64,000 nt of DNA from Lumbricus rubellus (taxonomy: Eukaryota > Annelida > Clitellata > Crassiclitellata > Lumbricidae), in the NCBI GenBank assembly GCA_945859605.1, contig OX243815.1, positions 46,872,576 to 46,936,575 of the forward strand. Direction: 5' to 3'. Numbering within the stretch: position 1 is the stretch's first letter; the number at the start of each line of letters is the position of its first letter. The position numbers and the translations under genes were made by a program. Under the pieces are notes generated by a model. The model worked only from the letters and a program-made list of their open reading frames with translations, searched no databases and was not told the DNA's origin. Positions 52,260 to 63,600 of this stretch are shown here, piece after piece.

Positions 52260-52979
52260 CACCTCCCCACTTAATCCAATTTTCCACCTTAATGGAAAAT
52301 TTCCAGAATAGGATCCGAAACCAAACAATATAATTAAGCAATCTTAACTAATTTACTACGGTACTACGTGAGAACAAGATCCTCAATTGACACAAATTGT
52401 ACCGACAACCCCGGTACGCTTAGGTAAAAAAGGTTCATGCCCAAAACAAATCAAGTCTACACTTATGCACATCACGAAACTGGTATCAGCAATTAAAGAG
52501 TATCACAAAGAATCTCTGCGCTGAAAATTACTCTCAGCCTGGCTGAATAAAGTTTACAGTTAACACAATTTAAAATCACCATTCCTAATCCATCAATTGC
52601 TCGGAGCCACTTACTAGGATACTTAAATGTCTTCCAAACACATATTCCCTGCTCCGGCACCAAATCTTACTAAGCTATCATACTAACAAATCAGCACATT
52701 AGATTTCAATGTAACCAGTTACCATTAACTATGAACCAAATATACGTTACACAATAAAAGAAGGCTGAATTGCTTTTTGATTCTATCCTCACCGGTAACC
52801 AAAGATATTTCTGGGAAAACTCTGTTCCTTAGTTCAGCATACAATCGCTATCAGCGATGGGCAGTCAACACTTCATTACCCACCTTACACGTTACACTAG
52901 GGCTGAACTATTAAGCAAAGGCTTTACTGCTTAGTGAAGCATACCCAAGCCACACTAGGACGGATTTCTCCATGACCTA
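52260..52979 (-). other. 3' untranslated part of element B, distal to the insertion
   Basis: Non-coding DNA between the LTR and the insertion point of element A. Its right end (GGATTTCTCCATGACCTA) continues, after removal of element A, at 60058; the joined region resembles the tandem unit at 60130-60240. That continuity shows element A landed inside element B. Confidence 0.7.
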
Positions 52980-53499
52980 TGTCAGCTAATTTAATCAGTG
53001 CACGCCGATTGTCGTACAGCGACGTAAGTAGGCCAGGTGCAAATTGCCGCGCGGCGTCTGCACAGGTGATTGTCTGGACAGCACGTGACGTCTAGACGAG
53101 CGTACGTTAATTGTACAAGAAGGGAGTGGAAGTGAAGAAGGAGAGTTGCGTGTTGAGAGCCGTTGAGATAGGCTGTAAGAGTTGTTGTTGAGTTGCGATA
53201 GAGTAGACTGATGAAGATAGTAGTCGTGTAGTTGTTATGATAACGCAAGTGTAGTCATTGTTGTGTTGTTGCTGATCGTTTTACTTTATATCGGATTTTG
53301 GAGTATAATAAGAAGAGTTAAACACGTCGTCGTTGTTGGTTAACAAAACAGTGAAAGACTGTAGATTCTTTAACCTAGCCATTTAGCTAATGAAACAGTT
53401 ATCTAGGGATAGGCCTACGCTACCACGAACTTATACGAAGAAGCTTCCGAAGAGACTGAAGGTCACACGTAGAGAAGAAGAGGGAAAAGACTTGTGACA
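52980..53499 (+). repeat. 5' LTR of element A
   Basis: TGTCAGCTAA to ACTTGTGACA, 520 bp, aligning without gaps to 59538-60057 (offset 6558). TTTATATCGG near 53286 is a possible TATA-type element. The LTR should carry promoter and polyadenylation functions; the boundaries of U3, R and U5 were not determined. Confidence 0.9.
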
Positions 53500-53833
53500 T
53501 TTGGTGTCGTTGCGGTGAGATAACGATCCAAGTTGCAGGATAACGATCCAAGTTGCAGGAGAACGATCGTAGTTACGAACGGAGGGATTCTATTCAATCA
53601 ACAGACGTTCTGGAGGAACGGACGCTGTGAATTTATCGAGGAGCCGAGCACACGGGAGAAGCAACGATACATCGAGCATCCGTACGTCAGTGAGAAACGA
53701 CAACACAACGACTACAAGGTAGAAAAACTTGCTTGTCTATTGAAGTTTGCTTAAAGAATTGAAGTCAGTCAATTGCAAACATTTGAAGAGTAGCCTACTA
53801 TTTTATCGAGCATCTGTAAAGTAAAGAAGTAAG
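53500..53833 (+). other. Element A leader: primer-binding candidate and 5' UTR
   Basis: TTTGGTGTCGTTGCGGTGAG follows the LTR; TGGTGTCGTTGCGG is a candidate tRNA primer site, but I could not assign the tRNA. A 19-bp direct repeat (ATAACGATCCAAGTTGCAGG) occurs twice at about 53520-53560. Confidence 0.5.
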
Positions 53834-54187
53834 ATGGAGAAACTTACGGAGCAAAAGCAAGCGGCTATTAAGAAGATGTCTTCGGAGAGACTAGTAAAAT
53901 TATTAATTGAAGCAGGCGTAGACGCAGAAGAAGTTGAACAGATGTCGAGGGAAGAATTGATGAGAAATTTAGCCGAGGTTTGGGCTAAGAAAGAAGAAGA
54001 AGAAGAAGAAGGTGCTGTCGGAGGCGCTGCGGAGAAGCCAGTGGAGAAGCCTGAGGCACCGATGTCTATGGAGGCGTTGCTGCAATTCATGATAATGAAA
54101 GAGGAGCAGCGTAAACAAGAGGAGAAAGAGCGTAAACAAGAAGAAAAAGAAAGAAGAGCAGCGCAGACAAGAGGAGAAAGAGCGTAA
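53834..54187 (+). CDS. Element A Gag, N-terminal part, frameshifted
   Basis: 117 codons from ATG 53834, starting MEKLTEQKQAAIKK. The first 45 residues form a short amphipathic helical region (ERLVKLLIEAGVDAEEVEQM), then a Glu-rich and KQEEKE coiled-coil segment. The frame is lost at about 54150, where one 54-bp repeat copy lacks two bases relative to the others; the next frame then continues the same coiled coil into the main ORF. It is therefore the beginning of the Gag-Pol reading frame, not a separate gene. The deletion is a recent mutation or a sequencing/assembly error. Confidence 0.8.
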   Translation: MEKLTEQKQAAIKKMSSERLVKLLIEAGVDAEEVEQMSREELMRNLAEVWAKKEEEEEEGAVGGAAEKPVEKPEAPMSMEALLQFMIMKEEQRKQEEKERKQEEKERRAAQTRGERA

Positions 54188-54362
54188 ACAAGAAGAAAAA
54201 GAGAAAGAAGAGCAGCGCAGACAAGAGGAGAAAGAGCGTAAACAAGAAGAAAAAGAGAAAGAAGAGCAGCGCAGACAAGAGGAGAAAGAGCGTAAACAAG
54301 AAGAAAAAGAGAAAGAAGAGCAGCGCAGACAAGAGGAGAAAGAACGTAAGCAAGAAGAGAAA
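54131..54362. repeat. 54-bp coding tandem repeat in element A Gag
   Basis: CGTAAACAAGAAGAAAAAGA begins units at 54131, 54183, 54237, 54291 and 54345. Spacing is 54 bp except for the first, which is 52 because of a missing GA. The units encode an 18-residue Arg/Lys/Glu/Gln coiled-coil repeat. Confidence 0.92.
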
Positions 54363-54365
54363 GAA

Positions 54366-57300
54366 TTGCGACAACAAGAGATAGACATGCAGAGGCAGCA
54401 GTTCCAGATACAACTAGAACAAATGAGACTCGATCGTGATGAATCAGAACGGAGACGGACGGAGTTAATGATAGAGTACGAAAAAGCAAGAAAAAGCGAT
54501 GAAGAAATACGAAAGCAGCAGATTGAGGACAAAAAGGCTCGCGAGGAAGAAAAAGAAAAGATGCGTTTACAAGAACTGGAGAGAGCAGAAGAAATTCGTC
54601 AGGAAGAATTTCAAGCCGGAAAAGACAATTTGGAAAAAGCAGAAAGAGAAAGAGAAGAGCAGATGCAGTTAGAACAAAAGAAACTTGCTATCAAGGAGGC
54701 TCAACTTAAAGAAATGGCCATTGAAAAAGAAGAACGCAGAAAGCAGTTAGAACTATTACAACAGAAGATAGAACAGGAAGAACTGCGGAGAATCGAAGAT
54801 CAAGATCGACTGAAGAAGAGAGACGAAGATGATCGTAAGAGCCGAGAAGTGTCAGAACAGATTAGACTCAAAGAAAGTGAGACAATGGTGTCCAAGATTA
54901 AGAAGATAGGTGACGCAATGAAGCATGTGTTACCGAAGATGCCGTATGATATGATGGAAGTGCCATTATATTTTGAAACAGTTGAAAATGCATTCAATAG
55001 CTTCGCTGTGGAAAAGCAATATTGGGTGAAATTGTTGTTGCCATTGATGACCCCGAGAGCGCGAACGGTATTGAATCGATTGTCATTTGAGAATTTAGAT
55101 AAATACGATGCAGTGAAAGAGCACTTGTTGAAGGAATTCAAGTTAACAGCTCGTGAGTACAGGTCAAGGTTTGCAGATGCCAAGAAGACAGCCGAAGAAA
55201 CGTATACGATGTTCACGGCTAGGCTGAAGAACCTGTTGAATTATTATGTCCGAAGTAGACGAGTGGACAAAGACTACGAGAAGCTGTTTGATTTGTTAGT
55301 GGCGGATAAGCTGAAAGAATGTTTACCACCAGGTCCACTGCAGTTTGTCTTAGCAAAAGAGGGCACAGAATTCTTGGAAGCTAGTAATGTTGCAGATCTC
55401 GCAGATATACATGTAAACAATCGGATTGGTGTGATGTTCCAAGACAAACCGAAATTTGAAGCATGGGACAATAGTCCAAAGCAACCCAAGTGGAACAAGG
55501 ATAGCAAAGACACCGGAAGCCAAGCCAAGAGTAATGATGCAAAGAAAGATGATTATTCTGGAAAGCAGTGGTCGCAAGATAAACAACAGTCAACGTGGGA
55601 CAGACAAGCCTACAATCGAACTCCGCCGCTGGGACGCCCAACAGAAAGTAATGCATCTTACACGCCGTACAACAAGTGGGAGAACAAGGAGCAAAGAAGT
55701 TTTATCAAGAAGCGTTGCCACAATTGCAATTCTGATAAACACCTAATAAAACATTGCCAAGCACCAGGAGCGGCAAATCTGAGGAAGAACTTTAGCAGAA
55801 GTGCAGAAAATCTTCGAGTAAACCAGATACAAGTGATAAATGCACCTCCTGGTTGGGAAGAACAATGCAACCAAGAAACAGAAGTAAAGTCAGTGATGAA
55901 GTGTACGCCGCAGTTCACCATACTGAAAGAAGCGATAAAGACTACTTCCATTGCAGAAAGTTGTCGAGAAACAAAAAGTAAAGAGGAGTGTCAACGCATA
56001 AAGAAGATATCGTTGCAGCATGTAAATGTGGAGATACGTGGGACTGATGGGCAGCCTGTGCAAGTCGAGGCGTTGATTGACTCGGGGACCGAGATACCAG
56101 TAATCAACGAGGAACTACTGAAAGGAACGACAGTAGAAGAAATCGGCAGAGTTCATTTGCAATGTGTAGCTGGAGAGCCGATTCCAGCTAAGTTGGTAAA
56201 AATCGAAGTGCGGATGAGCGGTCGTAACGAAGGAGCAGCTACAGAGGACAGGACAATAAATATCGCGCCATATTTAACTTTAGTGTGTGCCAGCATTTCA
56301 GCAGAACTGTGTAAAGAAAATCCAGAAAAGTTCCTGCTACATCCAGAGATAATTGCAGAACTGAAAGAGGTTCCACCAATCAGTATATTGCAAGGAGAGC
56401 TACAAGCGAATGTGACTACAAGAGCACAAAGTCGGAGAGCAGAAGTCGAAGACGGAGAAGATGAAACGATAAACGAAAGTTCGCAAGAAGATGACACGGA
56501 AAGCGAAGATGAACTCAGCATCCAAGATGACGAAAGAACAACATCTGAGAACAATGAAACTGAAGAAGAGATGGCTGCATGTGAACGAAATGATAGTGAA
56601 GATTCCGGAAGCGACGCTGAACTGGAGACAAGTATGAGGGACTTGTTCACAGAGAATTCGAACGATGAAAGACAGCTGGAAGATGCGAAGAAATTCGAGG
56701 AGCAGCAGAGAAATGACGAGTCACTGAAATCGTGGTGGAGGATCGCTGAAGACCAAGGATCAGAGTTTATCGTGGTGAATGGATTGCTGTATAAGAAGCA
56801 TCAAATGCTGGATCAGCTTGTGTATCAGTTGGTGTTACCGAAAGAGAGAAGAATTCAAGTAATGGAATTAGCTCACGAGTCAGTATTTGGCGGACACTTG
56901 GGAGAAGAGAAGACACGAGAGAGAATCAAGTTGTCCTTTGTCTGGCCAAAGATGCGTCGAGACGTGGTGAAATTTTGTAAGTCCTGTGAGAAGTGTCAGC
57001 TGAAGGCACGAAGTTTGGTGATGGATCGAGTGCCGATTACACCAATTCCAAGGGAAGATGTTCCATTCCGACGGATGACTATGGACGTGGTAGGCCCAAT
57101 AGAACCGAGGTCAGCAGCTGGGCATAAGTATTGCTTGTGCATAGTGGATTCATGTACAAGATGGCCGACAATCTTCTTGCTGAAGTCATTGACTGCTAAG
57201 GCTGTGTGCGAAGCTTTGATGAAGCTTTTCATTGACGTGGGGGTGCCGTCTGTGATCACCAGCGACAGAGGCACGAATTTTACAGCCAGTCTTACAAGAG

Positions 57301-59420
57301 AATTTTTGAAATTGATGGGATGCTGTCCACGATTCGATTCACCGGGGCATCCAGAGGCAGCCGGATTAGTCGAGAGATGGAACCAGACGTTCAAGAAGAT
57401 GGTACATCATGTCATTGTGGAAAATCCAAGACAGTGGCATAAAATCATTCCGTTTACCGTATGGGCATTGAGAGAAGTTCCTAACGCAACGACAGGAGTG
57501 GCACCATATCTGCTGGTGTATGGAAAAATGCCAAGAGGACCATTAACTATCTTAAAGGAAAGCTGGACCAAAGAAATAAATCTACCGCCAAACATTGGAG
57601 TACAACCAGCAAAGTACCTGAAGAACTTAAGAGCAGACATGGAGAAAGCTTTGATATTTGCTGAGAATTGTGCAGAGGAAAAGCAAAAACAATACGCCAG
57701 TCAATACAACAAGAGGGCCAAGGATAAAGAATTCGAACCAGGAGAAAACGTCATCGTCCTGTATCCAACGTCAACCAATAAATTGATCTCACGATGGCAT
57801 GGTCCATGTACAGTGCTACAAAGAAGATCCAAGTATTCGTATCTGGTAGACATGAATGAAAACGGCCGACGAATCGTCCATGCCAACAAAATGAGGAAGT
57901 TCATCGCAAGAACATTATCGTGTGGTCTCATCGTGGAAGAGGACGACGAATTCGGATCAGTGGTAGAGCTACCATTGAAAGAAGACCATGCAGAGACGAC
58001 ACAGAAATCGCTGCAATTGGACTATGAACAGATCGGACATCTTACGAGCGAGCAACAGAAACAGCTACTGGATGTACTGAACCGATATGCAGACAGATTT
58101 TCGGACAAACCTGGATTATGTACATTGGTAGAACACGAAGTGGTGCTGAGACCAGACTTTCGAGAGAAGGAGTTCACGGCTTATCGAATACCGTTGATAT
58201 ACCGCGCAGAAGTGGACAAACAAATACAAGAGATGCTGAAAGCAAACATCATTCAGCCGTCGTCGAGCAGAATGGCAAGTCCGCTGGTCATCGTCAAGAA
58301 GAAGGACGGATCCTTGAGACTCGCGTGCGACTACAGGTACGTGAATTCATATACTGAAAATTGTCGATACCCCATGCCGATCGTCAACGATGTGCTGAGC
58401 AAAGTCGGGAAATCCAAGTTTATTTCCGTCTTGGACTGTCGCAGTGCTTACTGGACTTGTCCGGTGAAGAAATCCGACCAATGGAAAACCGCATTCGTTA
58501 CCCATAGTGGACTGTACGAATTTACACGTGTCCCTTTTGGAATGATTAACTCTGGACGGACTTTTGTAAAAGCCATAAACATGATTTTGCAACCGATTAA
58601 TGCATTTACTGAACCCTATGTTGATGACATTGCAGTCCATTCTGATGATTGGAACATTCATTTGAAACATTTAGAATTGTTTTTGAAACAAATAAGACTG
58701 CATAATGTAACTTTGAACTTGAAGAAATGTGTGTTTGGTAAGAGTGAGGTGAAATTCATCGGTCACCTCATTGGTTCAGGGAAGAAGATGATGAATCCAG
58801 ATAGGATTGACAGTTTGATTAATTTAAAAAACCCTGAAACGAAGAAGCAAGTGAAGCAAATGTTAGGATTCTTTGGTTTCTACAGACAATTTATTTGTAA
58901 TTTTGCTGAGATTGCTAAACCATTGACAGATTTAACTAGCAAGCAGACACCTGAGAACATTATTTGGACTGAGGACCACCAGAAATCTTTTGATTCTCTT
59001 AAAGAAATTGTTTTATCGAATGTTATTCTGTACATGTTCGAGGTTGGCAAACCATTTAATTTGTACTGTGATAGCAGTGATTTTGCTGTGGGGGCTGTGC
59101 TGTCACAAGTGGACGATGAGGGGATAGAACGTCCCGTTTCATTTATCAGCCAGAAGCTGACAGATACCCAGAGGAGATGGGCGACGATTGAGAAGGAAGC
59201 CTATGCAATCATATGGGCTTTAAACAAATTGAAAGAAATCATTATTGGTTCCAAGATTAATGTGTTCACTGATCATAATCCTTTAGTTTATTTGACTGAG
59301 TCAATGTCGAAGTCTGCTAAGTTAGTCAGATGGTCTTTATCATTGCAAAATTTTGACATTCTGTTGAACTATAAGAAAGGAAAGTTGAATGTAGTAGCAG
59401 ACTGCTTATCGAGATTGTAG
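54366..59420 (+). CDS. Element A Gag-Pol polyprotein (PR-INT-RT-RNase H order)
   Basis: 1684 codons, open further upstream to the frameshift at about 54150. In order: coiled coil (about 1-160); Gag capsid-like region (170-350); CCHC knuckle CHNCNSDKHLIKHC (about 450); protease LIDSGTE (about 570); acidic linker; integrase with the HESVFGGH...CKSCEKC zinc site (about 837-878) and DDE acids in MDVVGP (905), SDRGTN (966) and VERWNQ (1002); reverse transcriptase with KKKDGSLRLACDYR (1310) and YVDD (1418); RNase H with YCDSSD (1567) and FTDHNP (1634). It packages element RNA, copies it to DNA and inserts it. All catalytic motifs look intact. The missing start is the only visible defect. No envelope gene is present. 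Confidence 0.92.
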   Translation: MRQQEIDMQRQQFQIQLEQMRLDRDESERRRTELMIEYEKARKSDEEIRKQQIEDKKAREEEKEKMRLQELERAEEIRQEEFQAGKDNLEKAEREREEQMQLEQKKLAIKEAQLKEMAIEKEERRKQLELLQQKIEQEELRRIEDQDRLKKRDEDDRKSREVSEQIRLKESETMVSKIKKIGDAMKHVLPKMPYDMMEVPLYFETVENAFNSFAVEKQYWVKLLLPLMTPRARTVLNRLSFENLDKYDAVKEHLLKEFKLTAREYRSRFADAKKTAEETYTMFTARLKNLLNYYVRSRRVDKDYEKLFDLLVADKLKECLPPGPLQFVLAKEGTEFLEASNVADLADIHVNNRIGVMFQDKPKFEAWDNSPKQPKWNKDSKDTGSQAKSNDAKKDDYSGKQWSQDKQQSTWDRQAYNRTPPLGRPTESNASYTPYNKWENKEQRSFIKKRCHNCNSDKHLIKHCQAPGAANLRKNFSRSAENLRVNQIQVINAPPGWEEQCNQETEVKSVMKCTPQFTILKEAIKTTSIAESCRETKSKEECQRIKKISLQHVNVEIRGTDGQPVQVEALIDSGTEIPVINEELLKGTTVEEIGRVHLQCVAGEPIPAKLVKIEVRMSGRNEGAATEDRTINIAPYLTLVCASISAELCKENPEKFLLHPEIIAELKEVPPISILQGELQANVTTRAQSRRAEVEDGEDETINESSQEDDTESEDELSIQDDERTTSENNETEEEMAACERNDSEDSGSDAELETSMRDLFTENSNDERQLEDAKKFEEQQRNDESLKSWWRIAEDQGSEFIVVNGLLYKKHQMLDQLVYQLVLPKERRIQVMELAHESVFGGHLGEEKTRERIKLSFVWPKMRRDVVKFCKSCEKCQLKARSLVMDRVPITPIPREDVPFRRMTMDVVGPIEPRSAAGHKYCLCIVDSCTRWPTIFLLKSLTAKAVCEALMKLFIDVGVPSVITSDRGTNFTASLTREFLKLMGCCPRFDSPGHPEAAGLVERWNQTFKKMVHHVIVENPRQWHKIIPFTVWALREVPNATTGVAPYLLVYGKMPRGPLTILKESWTKEINLPPNIGVQPAKYLKNLRADMEKALIFAENCAEEKQKQYASQYNKRAKDKEFEPGENVIVLYPTSTNKLISRWHGPCTVLQRRSKYSYLVDMNENGRRIVHANKMRKFIARTLSCGLIVEEDDEFGSVVELPLKEDHAETTQKSLQLDYEQIGHLTSEQQKQLLDVLNRYADRFSDKPGLCTLVEHEVVLRPDFREKEFTAYRIPLIYRAEVDKQIQEMLKANIIQPSSSRMASPLVIVKKKDGSLRLACDYRYVNSYTENCRYPMPIVNDVLSKVGKSKFISVLDCRSAYWTCPVKKSDQWKTAFVTHSGLYEFTRVPFGMINSGRTFVKAINMILQPINAFTEPYVDDIAVHSDDWNIHLKHLELFLKQIRLHNVTLNLKKCVFGKSEVKFIGHLIGSGKKMMNPDRIDSLINLKNPETKKQVKQMLGFFGFYRQFICNFAEIAKPLTDLTSKQTPENIIWTEDHQKSFDSLKEIVLSNVILYMFEVGKPFNLYCDSSDFAVGAVLSQVDDEGIERPVSFISQKLTDTQRRWATIEKEAYAIIWALNKLKEIIIGSKINVFTDHNPLVYLTESMSKSAKLVRWSLSLQNFDILLNYKKGKLNVVADCLSRL

Positions 59421-59509
59421 TATAAGGTATTTTGTGATTGCATTTAGTATAAGAATTGTTTGTATTTAGTTTAAGCATTATACGTTCGCTAATTTTTAAG
59501 ATTAATTAG

Positions 59510-59537
59510 CTCTCTTCAAAAGAAAGGAAGGAGGTAA
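59510..59537 (+). promoter_or_regulatory. Polypurine tract of element A
   Basis: AAAAGAAAGGAAGGAGG lies immediately before the 3' LTR, separated by TAA. It is the expected plus-strand priming site. Confidence 0.75.
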
Positions 59538-60057
59538 TGTCAGCTAATTTAATCAGTGCACGCCGATTGTCGTACAGCGACGTAAGTAGGCCAGGTGCAA
59601 ATTGCCGCGCGGCGTCTGCACAGGTGATTGACTGGACAGCACGTGACGTCTAGACGAGCGTACGTTAATTGTACAAGAAGGGAGTGGAAGTGAAGAAGGA
59701 GAGTTGCGTGTTGAGAGCCGTTGAGATAGGCTGTAAGAGTTGTTGTTGAGTTGCGATAGAGTAGACTGATGAAGATAGTAGTCGTGTAGTTGTTATGATA
59801 ACGCAAGTGTAGTCATTGTTGTGTTGTTGCTGATCGTTTTACTTTATATCGGATTTTGGAGTATAATAAGAAGAGTTAAACACGTCGTCGTTGTTGGTTA
59901 ACAAAACAGTGAAAGACTGTAGATTCTTTAACCTAGCCATTTAGCTAATGAAACAGTTATCTAGGGATAGGCCTACGCTACCACGAACTTATACGAAGAA
60001 GCTTCCGAAGAGACTGAAGGTCACACGTAGAGAAGAAGAGGGAAAAGACTTGTGACA
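59538..60057 (+). repeat. 3' LTR of element A
   Basis: 520 bp, TGTCAGC to TTGTGACA, collinear with the 5' LTR with a single noticed substitution, so the insertion is young. It is followed by GTCTATGTAATAG, which resumes element B. Confidence 0.92.
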
Positions 60058-60612
60058 GTCTATGTAATAGTCTTTCGACGTCCACCTTACAGGACGGAGC
60101 ATAACAGAGCAGACCTTCCGGAACTAGCAAACAAAGGATTTACTATTCAGGGAAACATACCCAAGAAGCTAGTACGGATTTCTCCCTGACTTATGCAATA
60201 GACTTCCTACGTCCACCTTACAGGACGGAATATAATAGAACAGACCCGTAACGCTGTCCGGACAGTTACAACCCACTATTCAACATCCGAACCCTTCTTT
60301 CACTAACCGTATAGAATTCAAAATAGCAAATAATCTCATCATAGATTATTCAATTAATCACGGTTATGCAATTACACATTCTATATTACAAACAAGCACA
60401 GCATTCTTGCCCTTCTTCGTGGCAACAAAGAGAACAATGCAAGTAAAACGACAAGTAAACAATCTTACCTACCCTCATGATCTAACCTAGATCAAGTCTA
60501 GAAACAAAGATTCATATGTATTTTCATCCGAAGGAACTCAAACCAGGCTTCTCGCCAGAGCCTAAACCTATCGCCATTACGCGATATTATCTTACACTAC
60601 ATACATGTAACG
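60058..60612 (-). repeat. Element B 3' UTR with ~125-bp tandem repeat
   Basis: Two units share TTCGACGTCCACCTTACAGG or CCTACGTCCACCTTACAGG, ACGGAGCATAACAGAGCAGA-like and GTACGGATTTCTCCCTGA blocks. A further unit was split by element A, with its left half at about 52900-52979. No ORF. Confidence 0.7.
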
Positions 60613-63600
60613 TTACCTATATCTTACAGGGCGAACAATGTTCCTGCGAGGTCTCGCATCGGACATTAATTCTTCCACTTCAGGATTATCCAATCCATTC
60701 AAGGTCTCCAAATCTAAAAGACCTACCGGATCTGGGTCTTCAATCTCGTTCCACTCTCCCGGAGGGTCTCCCACAAACAATTTAAGTTTGTCAATGTAAA
60801 CCAATTTAGCTTGCGAGCGTGCGGATTTCTGGATCTTAAAAAGGACCGGGCTCAGCTGTTCAAGTACCTTATAGGGTCCAGTGTAGAGTTTATTCCACTT
60901 ATCCTTAATTCCAGGGCGTCTCCGTGGATAAAAGTACCAAACCCATGACCATATGGGAAACCTAGCGGGTTTCACTCTCATATCATACCGGAAATTTCTG
61001 TTAGTGACATGGCGCTGCATAAATCTTCGAGCAATTTCAAAGTTATTTTGCACATTCTCAATTTGATTCACAACAAAATCATCGGTACTAGACAAAGCAT
61101 TTGCAACTTGGACATCTCCTAAAACCAAATCAATCGGCATGCACAACTCTCTTGACAGGAACAGCCGGTTAGGTGTGAATCCGGTGCTTTCACTTTCACT
61201 TGCTCGATAGGCGGCGAGGACGTAGGGAAGATGCACATCCCAGTCGCGCTGGTTCTGGGCTACCACCTTCCCGAGCAGGGTGTTCAAGGTTCTGTGAAAC
61301 CTCTCCACGGCTCCGTTGGTACTTGGTTTGTACGGCGTGGTCCGCATCTTGTCGATCTGGAGGTGACGACACATTTCCTTGAACAGGTTCGCCTCGAAGC
61401 AGGGGCCTTGGTCTGTCAAGATTTGTCGCGGGCAACCGAACCGACAGAAGACTTCCTCGACTAGGACTCGTGCCACGGTCGTCGCCTCCTGGTTGCGGAT
61501 CGGATAGGCTTCCGCCCAGCGGGTGAAGTGGTCCACGGCAGTGAGGATATACCGGTATCCTTTACTAGAGGTGGGATGCGGTCCAGTGATGTCTACCCCC
61601 AAACACTCCATCGGGGCTCCCACGGACATCGGTTGGAGACGACCCTGTCTGGGCGTCTTTCCGCGGTGGTACTGGGCGCACGGGACACACCGCCGAAGTG
61701 CCATTCGTACATCCTCTCTCCACCCCGGCCAGTAAGCTCTCTTTTGGAGTTGAGCGAGGGTACGTCTGATACCCATGTGCCCTCCAGTAATTCCTTCATG
61801 AGCGAGCCGTATTAACGAAGATCGTCGACTACGCGGGGGAACCAGTTGTCGGGTCGCAACTTGCCCATCATCTGCGTGGAGCCAGTTCCGGGTGAGCAGT
61901 TCCCTGTGGAGTTCCAGCTGCGGCCATTGGGCTACCAAGTTCTTTACAGTTCCGCTCTGACTCCGCAGTTCGTCATAGGAGGGAGGATCATCAGAGCTGA
62001 GCTTCTTTTGGATAACCCAGCCCAGCTCGCGGTCGGCTCGTTGTTCATCCCGAATGGTCGTTCGGTCCCAATCGGTCGGTAGATCCACCGCTCCCCCACG
62101 GAGGCCCGTCGTTTCACGGATGACTTGAACTTGTTGTGGCATGCGCGACAGGGCGTCCGCGTTTTGGTGCGCAGTTCCGGCTCGATGCTGGATATCGAAC
62201 TCGAACTCTTCCGTTATGGCCAGCCATCTGGCCTGTTGTCCGATAGGAAGCGGCGTCCTCCTCAGCCATTGCAAGGCGGAGTGATCGGTGCATAGTAAGA
62301 ATCGACGCCCCAGCAGATACTGTCGATAGGTCTTTAGAAAGTAGACGATGGCCAGAAGTTCTCGCTTCGTAACGTCGTAGTTCTGCTCCGCCGTAGAACA
62401 GAGTCGGCTACCGTAGCAAACTACGCGTTCATGCCCGCCTTGGATTTGTGAAAGGACTGCTCCTATGGCCTCGCCGGATGCGTCCGTATCAAGAATGTAC
62501 AACCCATCATCATTGGGTAAGGCCAGGATGGGTGATTCAGTCAGAAGTCGCTTCAGGTGAGAGAAAGCAGCTTCGCACTCGGTGGACCATTGAAAGCGAA
62601 ACCCCTTTTTGGTCAGCGCATGCAGCGGTCTGGCGATTTTGGCGAAGTTCGGCACGAATTTTCTGTAGTAAGAGCACAATCCAATGAAGGCGCGAACGTC
62701 TCGCAGCTTCCTAGGAGTTGACCACTCCTTAACCGCTACAGTTTTCTCCGGATCGGTCATGATGCCATCTTCACTTACGACATGACCCAAGAATAACACT
62801 CGGCGCTGCAGCAGGTGGCATTTCGAAGGCTTCAACTTCAACCCGACCGTTGCCAACCGTTCCAGCACTTGGGTTAGACGCTCCAAGTGAGTCTCAAGAT
62901 CTTCGGCAAAGACAATGATGTCGTCTAGGTAAATTAGGCATACCTCGAAATTCAGTCCAGCCATGACAAGGTTCATCATTCTCGAAAACGTGGCCGGCGA
63001 GTTGCAGAGACCGAAGGGTAGCACCCTAAACTGAAAACTTCCTCTTCTAGTGATGAAAGCTGTCTTCGGGCGATCCTTTGGATGAACTGCAACCTGGTGG
63101 TACCCTGCACGAAGGTCAAAAGTGCTGAACCATTTGGCTCCGGCTAGGGTATCCAAACTCTCGCTAATCAGAGGTAGAGGATAAGCGTCCTTCCGGGTTT
63201 TAGTGTTAACCGCTCGATAGTCCACACAAAATCTTGGGGTACCGTCTCGTTTTTTCACCATCACCACATTACTTGCCCAGGCTGAGGCGGACGGTTCTAT
63301 CAGCTTCTGTTGTAACATGTTGTTCACTTGTTCATCAATGACTGGTAATAGCGTTAACGGCTGGCGACGTAGCGGTTGCCGAACAGGGCTTTCGTTTCCA
63401 GTTTCTATTTCGTGTTGGATTACATCGGTGAAGCCCAAATCCCATTCATTCATTGAAAAGGCTTTCTGATTTACGGTGATGATTTGTCGAAGACGTTCCT
63501 GTACTTCTTCCGGTACATCGGCGGCAATGTCCCTCCAAAGAGGAGAAAGGATCGCTGCGATTTCAGCATCGGTTGATTTCGGCAACGTTTCATTAACAGC

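Larger units (their letters stand above)
52980..60057 (+). mobile_element. Element A: Gmr1-type Ty3/gypsy LTR retrotransposon, nearly complete
   Basis: 7078 bp between two 520-bp LTRs that differ, as far as I could see, at one base (GATTGTCTGG versus GATTGACTGG). Coding order is Gag, zinc knuckle, protease, integrase, reverse transcriptase, RNase H. That is the Ty1/copia-like order, but with Ty3/gypsy-type enzymes, and it defines the Gmr1 group. Flanks ACCTA and GTCTA fit a 5-bp target duplication with two transitions. The coding region is open except for a 2-bp deletion in a Gag repeat. It is inserted in the 3' region of element B, in the opposite orientation. Confidence 0.88.

Noticed and set aside
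53969..54532. Ser/Leu/Cys-rich minus-strand frames
   Set aside because: They are the complement of the Glu/Arg coiled-coil repeats in element A Gag.
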